Source of the DNA: UBA3069 sp050633465
GTDB taxonomy: Bacteria; Pseudomonadota; Alphaproteobacteria; Rhodobacterales; Rhodobacteraceae
Assembly (NCBI GenBank): GCA_050633465.1
Contig: JBOEGO010000012.1
Coordinates: 62,001 to 126,000 of the forward strand
Length of the DNA: 64,000 nucleotides
Direction of reading: 5' to 3'
A program made the translations under genes and the position numbers. This document shows positions 1 to 9,056 of this stretch, piece by piece (position 1 is the first letter of the stretch; each line of letters starts with the position of its first letter). Below the pieces are notes generated by a model. The model searched no databases, was not told where the DNA came from, and was given only the letters and a program-made list of their open reading frames with translations.

Positions 1-153
1 TTTTCGATACTGTGAGATGCCTTTGTAAAAACCGTCCCTGAGACTTTCATAGGGTTTCTGTGTAAAGTATATCTTGGCATTTTTGACCTCGGCGCGTTCT
101 GCAGCACAATGTCTTAGCCTACACGTACGATCGTTTATTTTCGGTAACCACGG
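1..153. other. Left-edge stretch, no gene seen
   Basis: This is the edge of the window, just downstream of the leftward 771-aa gene. I see no convincing gene, tRNA or clear terminator here. A short rightward open frame starting near 74 is antisense to the end of the 771-aa gene and has no ribosome-binding site. Confidence 0.4.
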
Positions 154-2469
154 TCAATCCAATTGTGCGATCGCATCATCAAATTCCATTTCCCCAAGCA
201 ATGCGCGGATTGTTGACCGAGAATTCTCACTGCTAGATATAAGGTCTCGGCTGGCTTCTAGGCTAGGGACAGCCTGACCAATTGCTCCCTCGCCAGGCGC
301 CTGCAGCATAAACTCCGCAGCCCGTGATATATACTCGTTGTCACTATCAATTGCTGTTTGCCAATCTCCAGCCAACCAAGCGCTTTCCATTTCTTGGTCG
401 GCCAGTCCCGCAGCAGCATATACATCTTTCGCTGTGTTAAAATCACCTGCCATGGCACGCGCTTGCGCTCTCAGTTCATCAATATCCGAACCGCTTAACC
501 CTAGTAAGTCTGCTTCAGCGCGTCTGGGGCGGTTTGTTGCGAGAGCCGACTTAGCTCGCAGAATTTTGCGCTTTCGCCCCGAATCGCCATCGGCTGCATA
601 TATAACAAACGAAGCCGCTGAATCCGGAAGTCCGGCGTCCAATAGTCGTTCAGAAATATCATTCCCGATATTAGCGGGCAAAACTTCGCGATCAGCTTCT
701 TTTATGCTAAAGATAACCTTTAAGAATTCAGAATCCTCTGCATTTTTGGTAAGGGCATCTACCACCGCACTTAACAGTTCATGGCGCACTTCTCGAGATT
801 GTATTTCGCCAATGTCGCGAAGTGCAGCAGAAAATTGGCCGGCAGACGCACGCGCGAGAACAAGGATACGATCCAGTTCCGGTGCAATTTCTGCGTTTTG
901 AAACTCAAAAACATATGCAGCAATTAAATCAACGGTTTCAGGTTGAATATGGTGACCTCTTTTTATGTCAGTATCAACCATCTTGATCAGTGCTTCCGGC
1001 GAGAGTTCTGTATTCTTCTCAACGACTTTGTTTAGGGCGATTGAGGCCTCTGTCAGTGCACCTTCTTCTAAATGTATGTCCGCTTCGACCATGTGAACCG
1101 TTGTCGTTTTTTCCACCTCTCCTCGACCCAGAATGCGTAAAATGCTTTCTGCAGTTTCACGCGCCCCCGCACCAAGCAGCTTGGAACTAAGGCCTGGCCC
1201 GATCGCATGCTTCAAATGCTGCGGAAGCGCGGAAAAAGCCTGCAATAGCGCACCCTCGTCAAATTGCACCCCACGTGGCAGCTTCTCCATCGCCATGACA
1301 GCCCAAAGCGCCGCATTGGTTTCGCACGTAATCTGGCCAAGCAGCGGGCCCGGATTGCTATCGGAACCGGTATCCATGATCCGCGCGAGTGAACGGATCA
1401 GCGCATCGGCCTGAGGGTCATCAGGCCCCAACAAGGAAATCGTATGAGAAGCTTCAGCACCAAAACCAAAGTAAATATATAATTTGGCCAAGCGCCTAGC
1501 GGCATCTGTATTCAAAAGATCGAATTCTCCGTACAATGCAGATCTATACTCTGCTAACTGCGCACCAAAGCTCCGATCTTGGCTTCCCCACTCGGCAACA
1601 TTCAATAGCGCTGAATCTATGCATTTCTGTCCTGCACCCGTTTCAACGGATCGCATTATCTGTCCCATATGGGGAGGCTGCATCGCGTTTTCGGCGTGCA
1701 AAAGTACATGATTTGTCGCGTTGCCTTCTTGCAACTGATCATTATGCGCAGGCGATTGCTCGATTTCAACTTGAACCTTATTGGTTGCCTGCTCCCTTGG
1801 CTTTATTGGTAATGGGCCATTTGGTTCAAGCAAACCTTGCGTTGCCGCACGACCGATTTGTTGAAGTAGTTGTTTTTCAGCCTCTGCTACCCGAACTCTA
1901 TTAAAAATAGCCCGATCTTCTTCTTGCTTAAGGTTTGTGGCCATTTTACCAACGCTATCAATCTTAGGTTGCGGGACCAACGGTCGCGATATCGCCACTG
2001 TGAAGTCACTCTGGCGTTCAGTAACAATTGGAAGAATCCCAAAGGTCAACCTTGCTTCGGGCGGTTCACCCCCAGAGACACGATCTTCGCGTATACTCAA
2101 AAGCCCACGCCCATCCGATTGCCCGATTAAATCAACCGCAAGTAAATTCGCACCTGCACGAAACATTTCAATCTTGCACGCGCAGCCAAGTGCTACTTCC
2201 AAATACTTACGGTCATCTGACGGGACAATGCTCAGCACTCTGGTTCGCTCTATACGGTCAAAAGCTTTTGATAGATCGAACTCGGAAACCGGCCGCGATA
2301 GGTTTAACCGAAAACCTGTGCCAACCTCTTCTAAATCCCACTCGACACCTGTCGGAATTCCAAATGTGAGACGTGTAAATTCTTTGTGCTCTCCTCCAAG
2401 CACCCGCACTGTTTGCGCAGCACCTAACGTAGGGAACAAAAGCAAAAAAGCTATCAAAAGGCGCGTCAT
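154..2469 (-). CDS. Exported repeat protein of unknown function in motA operon
   Basis: This is a 771-aa protein I do not recognise. It begins with a hydrophobic signal peptide (MTRLLIAFLLLFPTLGAAQ), so it should act in the periplasm. After it comes a beta-rich segment (about residues 20-120), a low-complexity linker, and a long alpha-helical Ala/Leu/Glu-rich C-terminal half that looks like TPR-type repeats. I chose the ATG at 2469 because it overlaps the motA stop as ATGA, which implies translational coupling; a longer frame to 2529 would lie inside motA. The tight link to motA suggests a motor or basal-body accessory role, but this is inference. Base composition looks less GC-rich than in the T6SS genes. 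Confidence 0.75.
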   Translation of the reverse strand: MTRLLIAFLLLFPTLGAAQTVRVLGGEHKEFTRLTFGIPTGVEWDLEEVGTGFRLNLSRPVSEFDLSKAFDRIERTRVLSIVPSDDRKYLEVALGCACKIEMFRAGANLLAVDLIGQSDGRGLLSIREDRVSGGEPPEARLTFGILPIVTERQSDFTVAISRPLVPQPKIDSVGKMATNLKQEEDRAIFNRVRVAEAEKQLLQQIGRAATQGLLEPNGPLPIKPREQATNKVQVEIEQSPAHNDQLQEGNATNHVLLHAENAMQPPHMGQIMRSVETGAGQKCIDSALLNVAEWGSQDRSFGAQLAEYRSALYGEFDLLNTDAARRLAKLYIYFGFGAEASHTISLLGPDDPQADALIRSLARIMDTGSDSNPGPLLGQITCETNAALWAVMAMEKLPRGVQFDEGALLQAFSALPQHLKHAIGPGLSSKLLGAGARETAESILRILGRGEVEKTTTVHMVEADIHLEEGALTEASIALNKVVEKNTELSPEALIKMVDTDIKRGHHIQPETVDLIAAYVFEFQNAEIAPELDRILVLARASAGQFSAALRDIGEIQSREVRHELLSAVVDALTKNAEDSEFLKVIFSIKEADREVLPANIGNDISERLLDAGLPDSAASFVIYAADGDSGRKRKILRAKSALATNRPRRAEADLLGLSGSDIDELRAQARAMAGDFNTAKDVYAAAGLADQEMESAWLAGDWQTAIDSDNEYISRAAEFMLQAPGEGAIGQAVPSLEASRDLISSSENSRSTIRALLGEMEFDDAIAQLD

Positions 2470-3335
2470 GCTGCCTCCTGCTTTACCGACTTCAAGGCTT
2501 CCTCCAGCTCGGAGAAACTGGGGCGACAATGAGAGGGCGTATTTTGCCGCCCCACTTCGATGCAGATATTTGTCGCGTGATTATAAAGGTTGGCGACCAG
2601 CACCTCACGGATCAATTGATAGAAGTGGCCATCCTCTTCGACGACAGCTTTTACTTTTCCCGCAAAAGGCGCGACCAGGCCGTAGGCTAGGAACACGCCC
2701 AAGAATGTCCCCACCAATGCGCCGCCAATCATTTTTCCAAGCACTTCCGGCGGCTGATCAATCGACCCCATCGTTTTGATCACCCCGAGGACTGCCGCAA
2801 CAATACCGAGTGCAGGTAAGCCATCCGCAACCGTTTGCAATGCGTGACTTGAGTGCAGCGCATGGTGCAGGTTCGCCTCAATACGCTTTTCCAAAACCTC
2901 TTCTACCTGATGCGGATCATCATAGTTCATAGACGCCGATCGCATCGTGTCACAAATAAGATTAACCGCTTCAGCGTCCGTAATGATCTTGGGATATCTC
3001 CCAAAAATAGAGGAAGTTTCAGGTGCCTCGATATGCTCTTCGATTCCAACTGGGTTTTGACGTGCTAGGCGGATCAACTCGAACAGCAAGCATAACAAGT
3101 CTCGATAGTCGTCATGGCTCCATTTCGGCCCCTTAAAAACTTTACCTAGGTCCTTCATCGTATGCTTAACCGTGGACATATCGTTGCCGATTAAGAAAGC
3201 ACCAACTGCCGCCCCACCGATCATCATCATCTCAAATGGCAAGGATTTCATGATGATACCAAGTTTACCGCCTGCCAAAATATATCCGCCAAAAACCATG
3301 ACGAAAATTACGACGATTCCGATAATTCCTAGCAT
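2466..3335 (-). CDS. motA: Flagellar motor stator protein MotA
   Basis: MotA forms, with MotB, the inner-membrane proton channel that drives flagellar rotation. The 289-aa product starts with a transmembrane segment (MLGIIGIVVIFVMVFGGYIL), has a second one (FEMMMIGGAAVGAFLIGN), a large cytoplasmic loop, then two more membrane segments around residues 190-240 including the conserved pattern ADGLPALGIVAAVLGVIKTM. Length is typical for the family. It lies downstream of fliL and the MotE-like gene and overlaps the following 771-aa gene by ATGA. Its partner motB is about 52 kb away at 55335-56180, on the far side of the T6SS region. Confidence 0.95.
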   Translation of the reverse strand: MLGIIGIVVIFVMVFGGYILAGGKLGIIMKSLPFEMMMIGGAAVGAFLIGNDMSTVKHTMKDLGKVFKGPKWSHDDYRDLLCLLFELIRLARQNPVGIEEHIEAPETSSIFGRYPKIITDAEAVNLICDTMRSASMNYDDPHQVEEVLEKRIEANLHHALHSSHALQTVADGLPALGIVAAVLGVIKTMGSIDQPPEVLGKMIGGALVGTFLGVFLAYGLVAPFAGKVKAVVEEDGHFYQLIREVLVANLYNHATNICIEVGRQNTPSHCRPSFSELEEALKSVKQEAA

Positions 3336-3376
3336 GTTTTTGCTCCGCCCGGACTGTTTCAGCTAGACTGACATCT

Positions 3377-3418
3377 TGGGGTTAAAAACCCGTTCCCAAA
3401 ACTCTAGTTTTTGGGAAC
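3377..3418 (-). terminator. Hairpin plus T-run overlapping stop of MotE-like gene
   Basis: GTTCCCAAAA at 3392-3401 pairs with TTTTGGGAAC at 3409-3418, a 10-bp stem with a 7-base loop that covers the TAG stop of the upstream gene. Read leftward, it is followed three bases later by TTTTT. This fits an intrinsic terminator or attenuator between the MotE-like gene and motA, so motA expression may be partly uncoupled from fliL. Confidence 0.5.
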
Positions 3419-4006
3419 ACTCGCATTCCGTCCGGCCAAAACGACACTTATTGTGTAGGCCGTATTTGGCTCTAGCCCAGCCATGATTCCGGCTGCTGCC
3501 TCAGGCCGCATGCGCCCTAGGAAACCGGCAGCAAAATCAGGATGCATTTCCTCAAATAATGCGGCCGCGTCTTTGGGCTTCATATTTTCGTAGACAGAAA
3601 TCAGCCGGGAAATATCGTCCTCTGCAGCAGTATCAGCCAAAGCGATGGTTTCGCGAAGTCGCTCTTCCGCCGCAGTCAATGCCGTCATTTTGCGCTCGAT
3701 TTCCTGATCGGCAACAGCAAGGGCCTGTATCCGGTTTCTCATTTTTTCTTCGCTGGATTTCAAGCGCTCTTCGCGCTGGCGAAATGCAGCCAACATTGCG
3801 GCTACATCTGGCGGTTGCTCACACGATGCAGCAGCCACAGTTTCCTCTGGCTTCTCAACTTCATGCGGCTCTTCGCTACGCGCGAATGCCTGGCCAGCAT
3901 CGCTACCTGCTCGGATCAGCGCCGACCCGATCAGCAATGACGATATCAACAATAACGTTCCCCGATTGGGGCGACCACGGCGCTTCTTTATTTTGGGCTT
4001 TTTCAC
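3404..4006 (-). CDS. MotE-like flagellar motor chaperone
   Basis: A 200-aa membrane-anchored protein. It has a basic N-terminus, one membrane segment (TLLLISSLLIGSALIRAG), a charged coiled-coil (about residues 65-125), and a C-terminal domain with KPKDAAALFEEM and LGRMRPEAAAGIMAGL. The last part matches the MgtE N-terminal-like fold found in MotE proteins, which in other alphaproteobacteria help stabilise the periplasmic motor. The start is a GTG at 4006 overlapping the previous stop (GTGA), preceded by GGGAGA. Its position between fliL and motA supports a motor role. Assignment rests on domain pattern and context only. Confidence 0.8.
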   Translation of the reverse strand: MKKPKIKKRRGRPNRGTLLLISSLLIGSALIRAGSDAGQAFARSEEPHEVEKPEETVAAASCEQPPDVAAMLAAFRQREERLKSSEEKMRNRIQALAVADQEIERKMTALTAAEERLRETIALADTAAEDDISRLISVYENMKPKDAAALFEEMHPDFAAGFLGRMRPEAAAGIMAGLEPNTAYTISVVLAGRNASVPKN

Positions 4007-4389
4007 TGCGTTCTCCCACGATCCGGTTGAGCATGACGTACGAACATCGGTTCTTTCATCGGTTCCGGCTGTTGGGGCGCGGCGGCGGTGGGTTGAGGCT
4101 TTTCTTCTGGCAGATCGTGCATCGATGCCACTAACAGCTCCAGTCGCTTCGCCACACCTTCCGCCCTCTCGGTTAATGCACCCAGACTTCCGGTCGAAGC
4201 CGAAGCCGATTTTTGTGCCGCTGCAAGCGTTTTTGTCAGGTCATCAACCTGAGCTGACAGAACCGCCACTGCGCCTCCGACACCATTTTCCAGGTCGTTA
4301 AAGCGACTCAACCGTCGCGCCAGAACAAAACAGTAAAGTCCCGCGCCCAATGCCCCTGCCACCAATAAAATATCCGCTATCATGTCCAT
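4003..4389 (-). CDS. Small membrane protein between fliL and motE-like gene
   Basis: A 128-aa protein with one N-terminal membrane segment (ADILLVAGALGAGLYCFVLA), a heptad-like helical stretch (VAVLSAQVDDLTKTLAAA) and a Pro-rich basic tail. The ATG at 4389 is preferred because AGAGGA lies just upstream, overlapping the fliL stop; a TTG at 4404 is the alternative. It resembles the DUF6468-like proteins seen in alphaproteobacterial flagellar operons, but no function is evident. It overlaps the MotE-like gene by 4 bases, so the two are probably translated together. Confidence 0.75.
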   Translation of the reverse strand: MDMIADILLVAGALGAGLYCFVLARRLSRFNDLENGVGGAVAVLSAQVDDLTKTLAAAQKSASASTGSLGALTERAEGVAKRLELLVASMHDLPEEKPQPTAAAPQQPEPMKEPMFVRHAQPDRGRTQ

Positions 4390-4400
4390 AATTGTTCCTC

Positions 4401-4892
4401 TCAATTCAAAACGAATTCCATGATCAAAAGATCATGAACCCGCCCCTGCCCTGTTACGATTTGCACCCGCCGCAACATCTGGGCCCGCAGCTTGGTCAGC
4501 ATGGCTGGGTCTTCCAGATCGGATGTCTCCAACGCACGCAGATACCCGTTCAGCACATCAACAACGCGTGGTATCAAGGTTTGCACATCAGTTTGATATT
4601 TCGTCGGAACCTCTAGCTGCGCCTTGAACCGCAGGTGCCTGTTGTCAGAATGCGTGCCAAGCGAAATAACCATTTGTTCGATAGGGACAAAGGCAACGTC
4701 CGGCATCCCCGGCGCTGGTTCTTCCTCTTCTGCGACGGCTTCTTCGTGTGATTCGCCGCCCAGCAACATGCCGCTGTAAACAGCGAAAAACCCGCCGCCA
4801 CCGCCAGCGATTGCCAGCACCAAACCAATGATCAAAGGCAGTTTAGAGGATTTTTTCGGCTCTTCGCCTTCTGGCTCTTCCGCTTCGGACAT
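4401..4892 (-). CDS. fliL: Flagellar basal body-associated protein FliL
   Basis: FliL is a single-pass inner-membrane protein that surrounds the stator and supports torque. The 163-aa product has a charged N-terminus, one membrane segment (LPLIIGLVLAIAGGGGGFFA), an acidic linker, and the periplasmic FliL domain ending in GRVHDLLIMEFVLN, as usual. It is first in a leftward operon with the motor genes and diverges from fliF; the 124-bp gap holds a CtrA-like box. Confidence 0.93.
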   Translation of the reverse strand: MSEAEEPEGEEPKKSSKLPLIIGLVLAIAGGGGGFFAVYSGMLLGGESHEEAVAEEEEPAPGMPDVAFVPIEQMVISLGTHSDNRHLRFKAQLEVPTKYQTDVQTLIPRVVDVLNGYLRALETSDLEDPAMLTKLRAQMLRRVQIVTGQGRVHDLLIMEFVLN

Positions 4893-4939
4893 CTCACATT
4901 CCCAATCTTTTCTACAAACAATCTATAACCCCATAGGAA

Positions 4940-4954
4940 CTAACCGATTGTTAA
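4940..4954. promoter_or_regulatory. Putative CtrA box between fliL and fliF
   Basis: CTAA-CCGATTG-TTAA on the plus strand, which reads TTAA-N7-TTAG on the minus strand. It is one base off the TTAA-N7-TTAA(C) site of the cell-cycle regulator CtrA, which controls flagellar genes in many alphaproteobacteria. It lies in the divergent fliL/fliF promoter region, so it could serve both directions. Confidence 0.5.
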
Positions 4955-5016
4955 GGCTGATCAGCCAATGTGAGTGCACGACCGGGACAGAACGTCCGGT
5001 ATCACGGAGGATCGTC

Positions 5017-6633
5017 GTGCAGCAGATTCTAAATGTCTGGAATACACTTGAACCGCGCAAGCGTATCTTGGTTGTACTCGCAACCATCGCTATGTTCGCC
5101 ACTGTTTTAACAATGTCCAGAATGGCCTCGCAGCCCAGTTTGACACTGCTGTATGCAGGCCTGGAAAGCAGCGCCGCCGGTGATGTCGTCAGTGCGCTTG
5201 AACAGCGCGGCGTAGCATACGATGTCCGTGGCGGATCAATCTTCGTCGAATCATCCAAACGTGATGAATTGCGCATGACGCTCGCAAGCGAAGGCCTACC
5301 GGCGAACAGTGGGCGTGGCTATGAGCTTTTGGACAGCCTGTCAGGATTCGGAACCACATCGCAGATGTTTGATGCCGCTTACTGGCGCGCAAAAGAGGGT
5401 GAGCTGGCGCGCACCATAGCAGGCACCCCCAATGTGATGTCAGCGCGTGTTCACATTGCGCACAATGGCTCAAACCCGTTTCAACGCGAGGTGCGCCCGA
5501 CCGCTTCGGTCAGCGTCACGACCTCAGGGGGGACGTTATCTGGATCGCAGGCGCGTGCGTTAAAATACCTTGTCGCCTCTGCTGTTGCCGGCCTTACACC
5601 CGACGATGTCGCGATTATCGACGGCCAGGGCGGCCTGATCAGCGCAGCCGAAGATTCGGCACCCAATGCGGGCGTAGATGACCGTGCCGAAACTCTGCGC
5701 GATCGTGTGCAGCGATTGCTGGAGGCCCGGGTCGGGTTCGGCAATGCCGTGGTCGAGGTTAGCGTGGATACGGTCACCGAAACCGAATCCTTTCGCGAAC
5801 GTCGTTTTGATCCCCAAGGGCGGGTCGCCATCAGCACCGACACCGAAGAAAACACCAATAGCGCAACCGGTGGCGCGGGAGGGGATGTAACCGTTGCCTC
5901 AAACCTGCCGAATGGTGATGCAGGCTCGGGCGATACGTCCAGCAGCCAAAACAGCCAAACACGCGAGCGGGTTAACTACGAAGTGTCCGAAACAGAACGT
6001 CAGGTGACAAAGGCGCCCGGCTCTATCAAGCGACTGTCGGTTGCGGTTCTGGTGAATGGACTCACTCAGGTGACTGATGGCGGCGAAACCCAATTTCAGC
6101 CCCGCACCGAAGAAGAGCTGGCCTCCTTTCGCGAACTGGTATCATCAGCTGTCGGCTTCGACGAAACCCGTGGCGATGTAATTACGATTAAATCCATGCA
6201 GTTCGAACCGCTTACAGTTCCAGGAACTGCGGCGACTGCTGGTTTTATGGACAAGATACACCTTGATATCATGTCGATCATCCAAATGGCGGTTCTGGCA
6301 ATTGTCGCATTGATTCTTGGCTTGTTCGTCGTGCGCCCGATCCTCGGCAAACCCGCGCCCGCCGGGATGGCTGAACTTCCTCCGCCGCCCCGACCCGACG
6401 CCGGAGATACATCGCCCCTGAATGGCGAAATAGACGATGGAAACTTCGACCTGCCTGAAATGTCGGTCATTTCGGACCTTCCTGCACTTGGGGATAGCGC
6501 AATGGGTGATTTTGGCATGGGCAGCGTCAGCTCTGATCCGGTTGACCGACTGCGCAACCTGATCTCTGAGCGACAAGACGAAACGGTCGAAATTCTTAGA
6601 AACTGGCTTGAAGACAGCGAGGAAAATGCCTGA
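5017..6633 (+). CDS. fliF: Flagellar MS-ring protein FliF
   Basis: FliF builds the MS ring, the inner-membrane base of the flagellum. The 538-aa product has an N-terminal membrane segment (RILVVLATIAMFATVLTMS), the YscJ/FliF-type domain with LYAGLE near residues 50-56, a second membrane segment late in the protein (IQMAVLAIVALILGLFVV) and a short cytoplasmic tail rich in acidic residues that binds FliG in known systems. I chose the GTG at 5017 because GGAGG ends six bases upstream; the open frame runs further 5' but without support. Its TGA overlaps the next ATG by one base (TGATG). Confidence 0.93.
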   Translation: MQQILNVWNTLEPRKRILVVLATIAMFATVLTMSRMASQPSLTLLYAGLESSAAGDVVSALEQRGVAYDVRGGSIFVESSKRDELRMTLASEGLPANSGRGYELLDSLSGFGTTSQMFDAAYWRAKEGELARTIAGTPNVMSARVHIAHNGSNPFQREVRPTASVSVTTSGGTLSGSQARALKYLVASAVAGLTPDDVAIIDGQGGLISAAEDSAPNAGVDDRAETLRDRVQRLLEARVGFGNAVVEVSVDTVTETESFRERRFDPQGRVAISTDTEENTNSATGGAGGDVTVASNLPNGDAGSGDTSSSQNSQTRERVNYEVSETERQVTKAPGSIKRLSVAVLVNGLTQVTDGGETQFQPRTEEELASFRELVSSAVGFDETRGDVITIKSMQFEPLTVPGTAATAGFMDKIHLDIMSIIQMAVLAIVALILGLFVVRPILGKPAPAGMAELPPPPRPDAGDTSPLNGEIDDGNFDLPEMSVISDLPALGDSAMGDFGMGSVSSDPVDRLRNLISERQDETVEILRNWLEDSEENA

Positions 6634-7229
6634 TGCCCATTTCACATCTACTCGAAGATTTCGGTTCCCCGAGCTTTCAGACCCAATCGAGCGGAACAAC
6701 CGAGCTGTTGAAAGAAGAACAGCGGCTCGAGGCTTTTGAACAGGGTTATAAAGCAGGTTGGGACGACGCAAGCAAAGCCCAGAGCGATTCGGCATCCCAG
6801 ATTTCCGCCGAATTTGCGCGAAACCTTCAGGATCTTTCCTTCACGTATCACGAGGCTTTCGCCCATGTGATGAAAGCAATGAACCCTCTGCTGCAACAGG
6901 TCGTCGAAGCCGTCCTGCCATCGTTGGCACATCAAACTCTTGGTGCGCAGGTGGTTGAACAACTTATGGAATTGGCCCGCGCCAACGGTGAACAGCCTGC
7001 GTCGATCACCGTTGCACCGGAAAACCGCGCCGCAATTGAAAACATTCTGGAACAGGAAATGCCCTTCCCCGTCGATGTAAAAGAAGACCCCGCAATGGGT
7101 GAAGGGCAGGTTGATCTGCGTTTCGGAGAAACTGAACAAGCAATTGAACTGGATGATGTTTTGGCTGGAATTGGCCAGGCTGTTGCCGGTTTCTTCCAAC
7201 AACACGAAAAGGAAATGAAACATGGCTGA
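6633..7229 (+). CDS. FliH-like flagellar export regulator
   Basis: A 198-aa soluble, acidic protein between fliF and fliN. It has EEQRLEAFEQGYKAGWDDA near residue 30, a Gly-spaced helix typical of FliH/YscL stator-like proteins, and a C-terminal part with VTVAPEN-like spacing (ITVAPENRAAIENIL) and DLRFGETEQAIELDD. FliH holds and regulates the export ATPase FliI. Sequence is divergent, so the name rests on position, length and these patterns. It starts inside the fliF stop and overlaps fliN by 8 bases. Confidence 0.68.
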   Translation: MPISHLLEDFGSPSFQTQSSGTTELLKEEQRLEAFEQGYKAGWDDASKAQSDSASQISAEFARNLQDLSFTYHEAFAHVMKAMNPLLQQVVEAVLPSLAHQTLGAQVVEQLMELARANGEQPASITVAPENRAAIENILEQEMPFPVDVKEDPAMGEGQVDLRFGETEQAIELDDVLAGIGQAVAGFFQQHEKEMKHG

Positions 7230-7521
7230 CGCAGAAGACAAAACACCCTCACTTCAAGCAGATTCCAAGAACCCATTCTCGCAAGTTCCGATAGAGATCA
7301 CGATTTCAGTCGGCCGGGCACGGCCATTGATCCGTGAACTGTTACAGATGGGCGAAAATGCAATCCTGCCACTCGATCGCAAGGTCGAAGATCCGGTCGA
7401 ACTTTATGTCGGCGACCGCTTGATCGCCCGCGGAGAGCTGGAGGAACTGGAAGGTGACCAGCAGGGTCAGTTGGCCGTCCGCCTGACGGAAGTTGCCGAT
7501 ATGAAAGACGGCTTGGGATGA
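7222..7521 (+). CDS. fliN: Flagellar motor switch protein FliN
   Basis: FliN is the cytoplasmic C-ring protein that helps switch rotation and docks the export apparatus. The 99-aa product is nearly all SpoA/surface-presentation domain: VPIEITISVGRARPLIRELL followed by LDRKVEDPVELYVGDRLIARGEL. Both are family hallmarks. It overlaps the upstream gene and forms an ATGA overlap with fliP. Confidence 0.92.
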   Translation: MADAEDKTPSLQADSKNPFSQVPIEITISVGRARPLIRELLQMGENAILPLDRKVEDPVELYVGDRLIARGELEELEGDQQGQLAVRLTEVADMKDGLG

Positions 7522-8255
7522 ATGGCCGAACGCCCATCACACTTCTGCTGATCGCAGCGCTGTCATTGGTTGCCGCGCCCGCTGTCGCACAAGACCTGTC
7601 CGTTTCGCTTGGTGATGGCGGATCCTTATCGGCGCGCAGCATACAGCTGTTCGTGCTTTTGACTGTTCTCAGCCTTGCACCGGGGCTGGCCATTATGATC
7701 ACTTGTTTTCCGTTCATCGTGACGGTTTTGTCGATCCTGCGACAGGCGATTGGACTCCAACAATCTCCTCCCAACATGTTGATTGTCAGCCTTGCGCTAT
7801 TCTTGACCTACTTCGTAATGGAGCCGGTTTTCACCACCGCTTGGGAGCAGGGCGTAACCCCATTGATCAACGAGCAGATTGACGTGGAAACCGCATTCCT
7901 GCGCACACTTGATCCGTTTCGCAATTTCATGGCCAACCGGATGGACCCAGAAACATTCGAAGCAATGGCCAGCCTGCGCCCCAACCCTGAAACCATAAAC
8001 GCCGGCCCCGATGCGCCGATTTCCGCCCTGGTTCCCAGCTTTCTGTTGTCGGAAATTTCCCGTGCGTTTCAGGTGGGTTTTCTGGTGTTCCTGCCCTTTC
8101 TGATTATTGATCTGGTGGTTGCTGCCGTGCTGATGTCGATGGGTATGATGATGGTGCCACCGGCCATTGTTTCACTGCCCTTCAAGCTGGCGTTTTTCGT
8201 GATTGCCGACGGGTGGAGCCTGATCGCCGGTGCGCTTGTTCGCAGCTATACCTAG
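7518..8255 (+). CDS. fliP: Flagellar export gate protein FliP
   Basis: FliP is an integral membrane subunit of the flagellar type III export gate. The 245-aa product has a cleavable-type signal peptide (ITLLLIAALSLVAAPAVAQ), then LAPGLAIMITCFPFIVTVLSIL..., QSPPNMLIVSLALFLTYFVM, and the C-terminal pair of segments with LVVAAVLMSMGMMMVPPAIV and LPFKLAFFVIADGW. These are classic FliP signatures. Gene start overlaps the fliN stop. FliQ and FliR are not in this window. Confidence 0.95.
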   Translation: MNGRTPITLLLIAALSLVAAPAVAQDLSVSLGDGGSLSARSIQLFVLLTVLSLAPGLAIMITCFPFIVTVLSILRQAIGLQQSPPNMLIVSLALFLTYFVMEPVFTTAWEQGVTPLINEQIDVETAFLRTLDPFRNFMANRMDPETFEAMASLRPNPETINAGPDAPISALVPSFLLSEISRAFQVGFLVFLPFLIIDLVVAAVLMSMGMMMVPPAIVSLPFKLAFFVIADGWSLIAGALVRSYT

Positions 8256-8298
8256 GCTGCACCCTTGACCATTCACCCGCTTATGGCCGACAGTCAGC

Positions 8299-8334
8299 GC
8301 AGTGTGCCCCGGGCGGCACTCTGCCCGCAATTTA
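8299..8334 (+). terminator. Probable terminator after fliP
   Basis: GCAGTGTGCC (8299-8308) pairs with GGCACTCTGC (8315-8324) with one mismatch around a 6-base loop, followed by the AT-rich CAATTTATTT. It probably ends the fliF-fliP transcript and marks the boundary to the T6SS genes. The T-run is interrupted, so strength is uncertain. Confidence 0.45.
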
Positions 8335-8361
8335 TTTGGTTGGACATTTCAGGCGACGCAG

Positions 8362-8961
8362 ATGAACAGATCCCTGCCCCCCGGCTCAGAAGAGTCAGAC
8401 AAAACCCGGCCGCCGCTAGGCGCATTGCGGTATGAAACACCGCTGGACCTTTATGCCGCCTTGCCACAGGTTGCCGAGGTCACGCAGCACCGACCGCGCG
8501 AAAACGAGGACGCGCTGGATTACCTGTTCCGGCTGCGCTCCAGCACCACCCCGGAAGAGGCCGTAACCTATACCGCATTCGCCGCGCTGCCACAGATGGC
8601 AATCTGGTGGGGCCACGAATGCCTGCGACTTATGCCTGAAACCCTGGATCAGGCAGACCGCGCAAGGATGGAACTGATCGCGGCATGGACGGCCCGCCCC
8701 TCAACCGACCTGCGCCACCGGCTGATGCACGAGGCGCTTTGGGCCAACAAACGATCTCCTGCTGTCATGTTGGCGCTTGCGGCGGGGTGGTCGGGCGGAT
8801 CCATTGCTCCGAATGATCCCGCGCCAGTGCCCCCCTACCGCGCACCGCGGTCGATCAATTCCGCAGTGTTGTCATGTCTGGCACAGGCCGATCTGTCACG
8901 ACGCCCCATCTATTTGGCCCGATTTATCGACATGGCGGAATCGCTTTACCGCGTGTATTGA
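8362..8961 (+). CDS. DUF6931-like T6SS-locus protein
   Basis: A 199-aa soluble protein with no signal peptide or membrane segment. Features are an N-terminal ALPQVAEVTQHRPRENEDAL stretch, a Trp-rich core (AIWWGHECLRLM) and helical repeats. It looks like the DUF6931 family, which sits next to fha and tssA in alphaproteobacterial T6SS loci; its function is unknown. The ATG at 8362 is preferred over one at 8302, which lies within the fliP terminator hairpin. First gene of the rightward T6SS block. Confidence 0.72.
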   Translation: MNRSLPPGSEESDKTRPPLGALRYETPLDLYAALPQVAEVTQHRPRENEDALDYLFRLRSSTTPEEAVTYTAFAALPQMAIWWGHECLRLMPETLDQADRARMELIAAWTARPSTDLRHRLMHEALWANKRSPAVMLALAAGWSGGSIAPNDPAPVPPYRAPRSINSAVLSCLAQADLSRRPIYLARFIDMAESLYRVY

Positions 8962-9056
8962 GACCGGAACACACAACTGGCCGTAAGGTCAGGGATATTT
9001 AACCCCCGATCCTGTTGGTCCGCATCCGGTCTTTCAGGCACCTATGATTGAGACCT

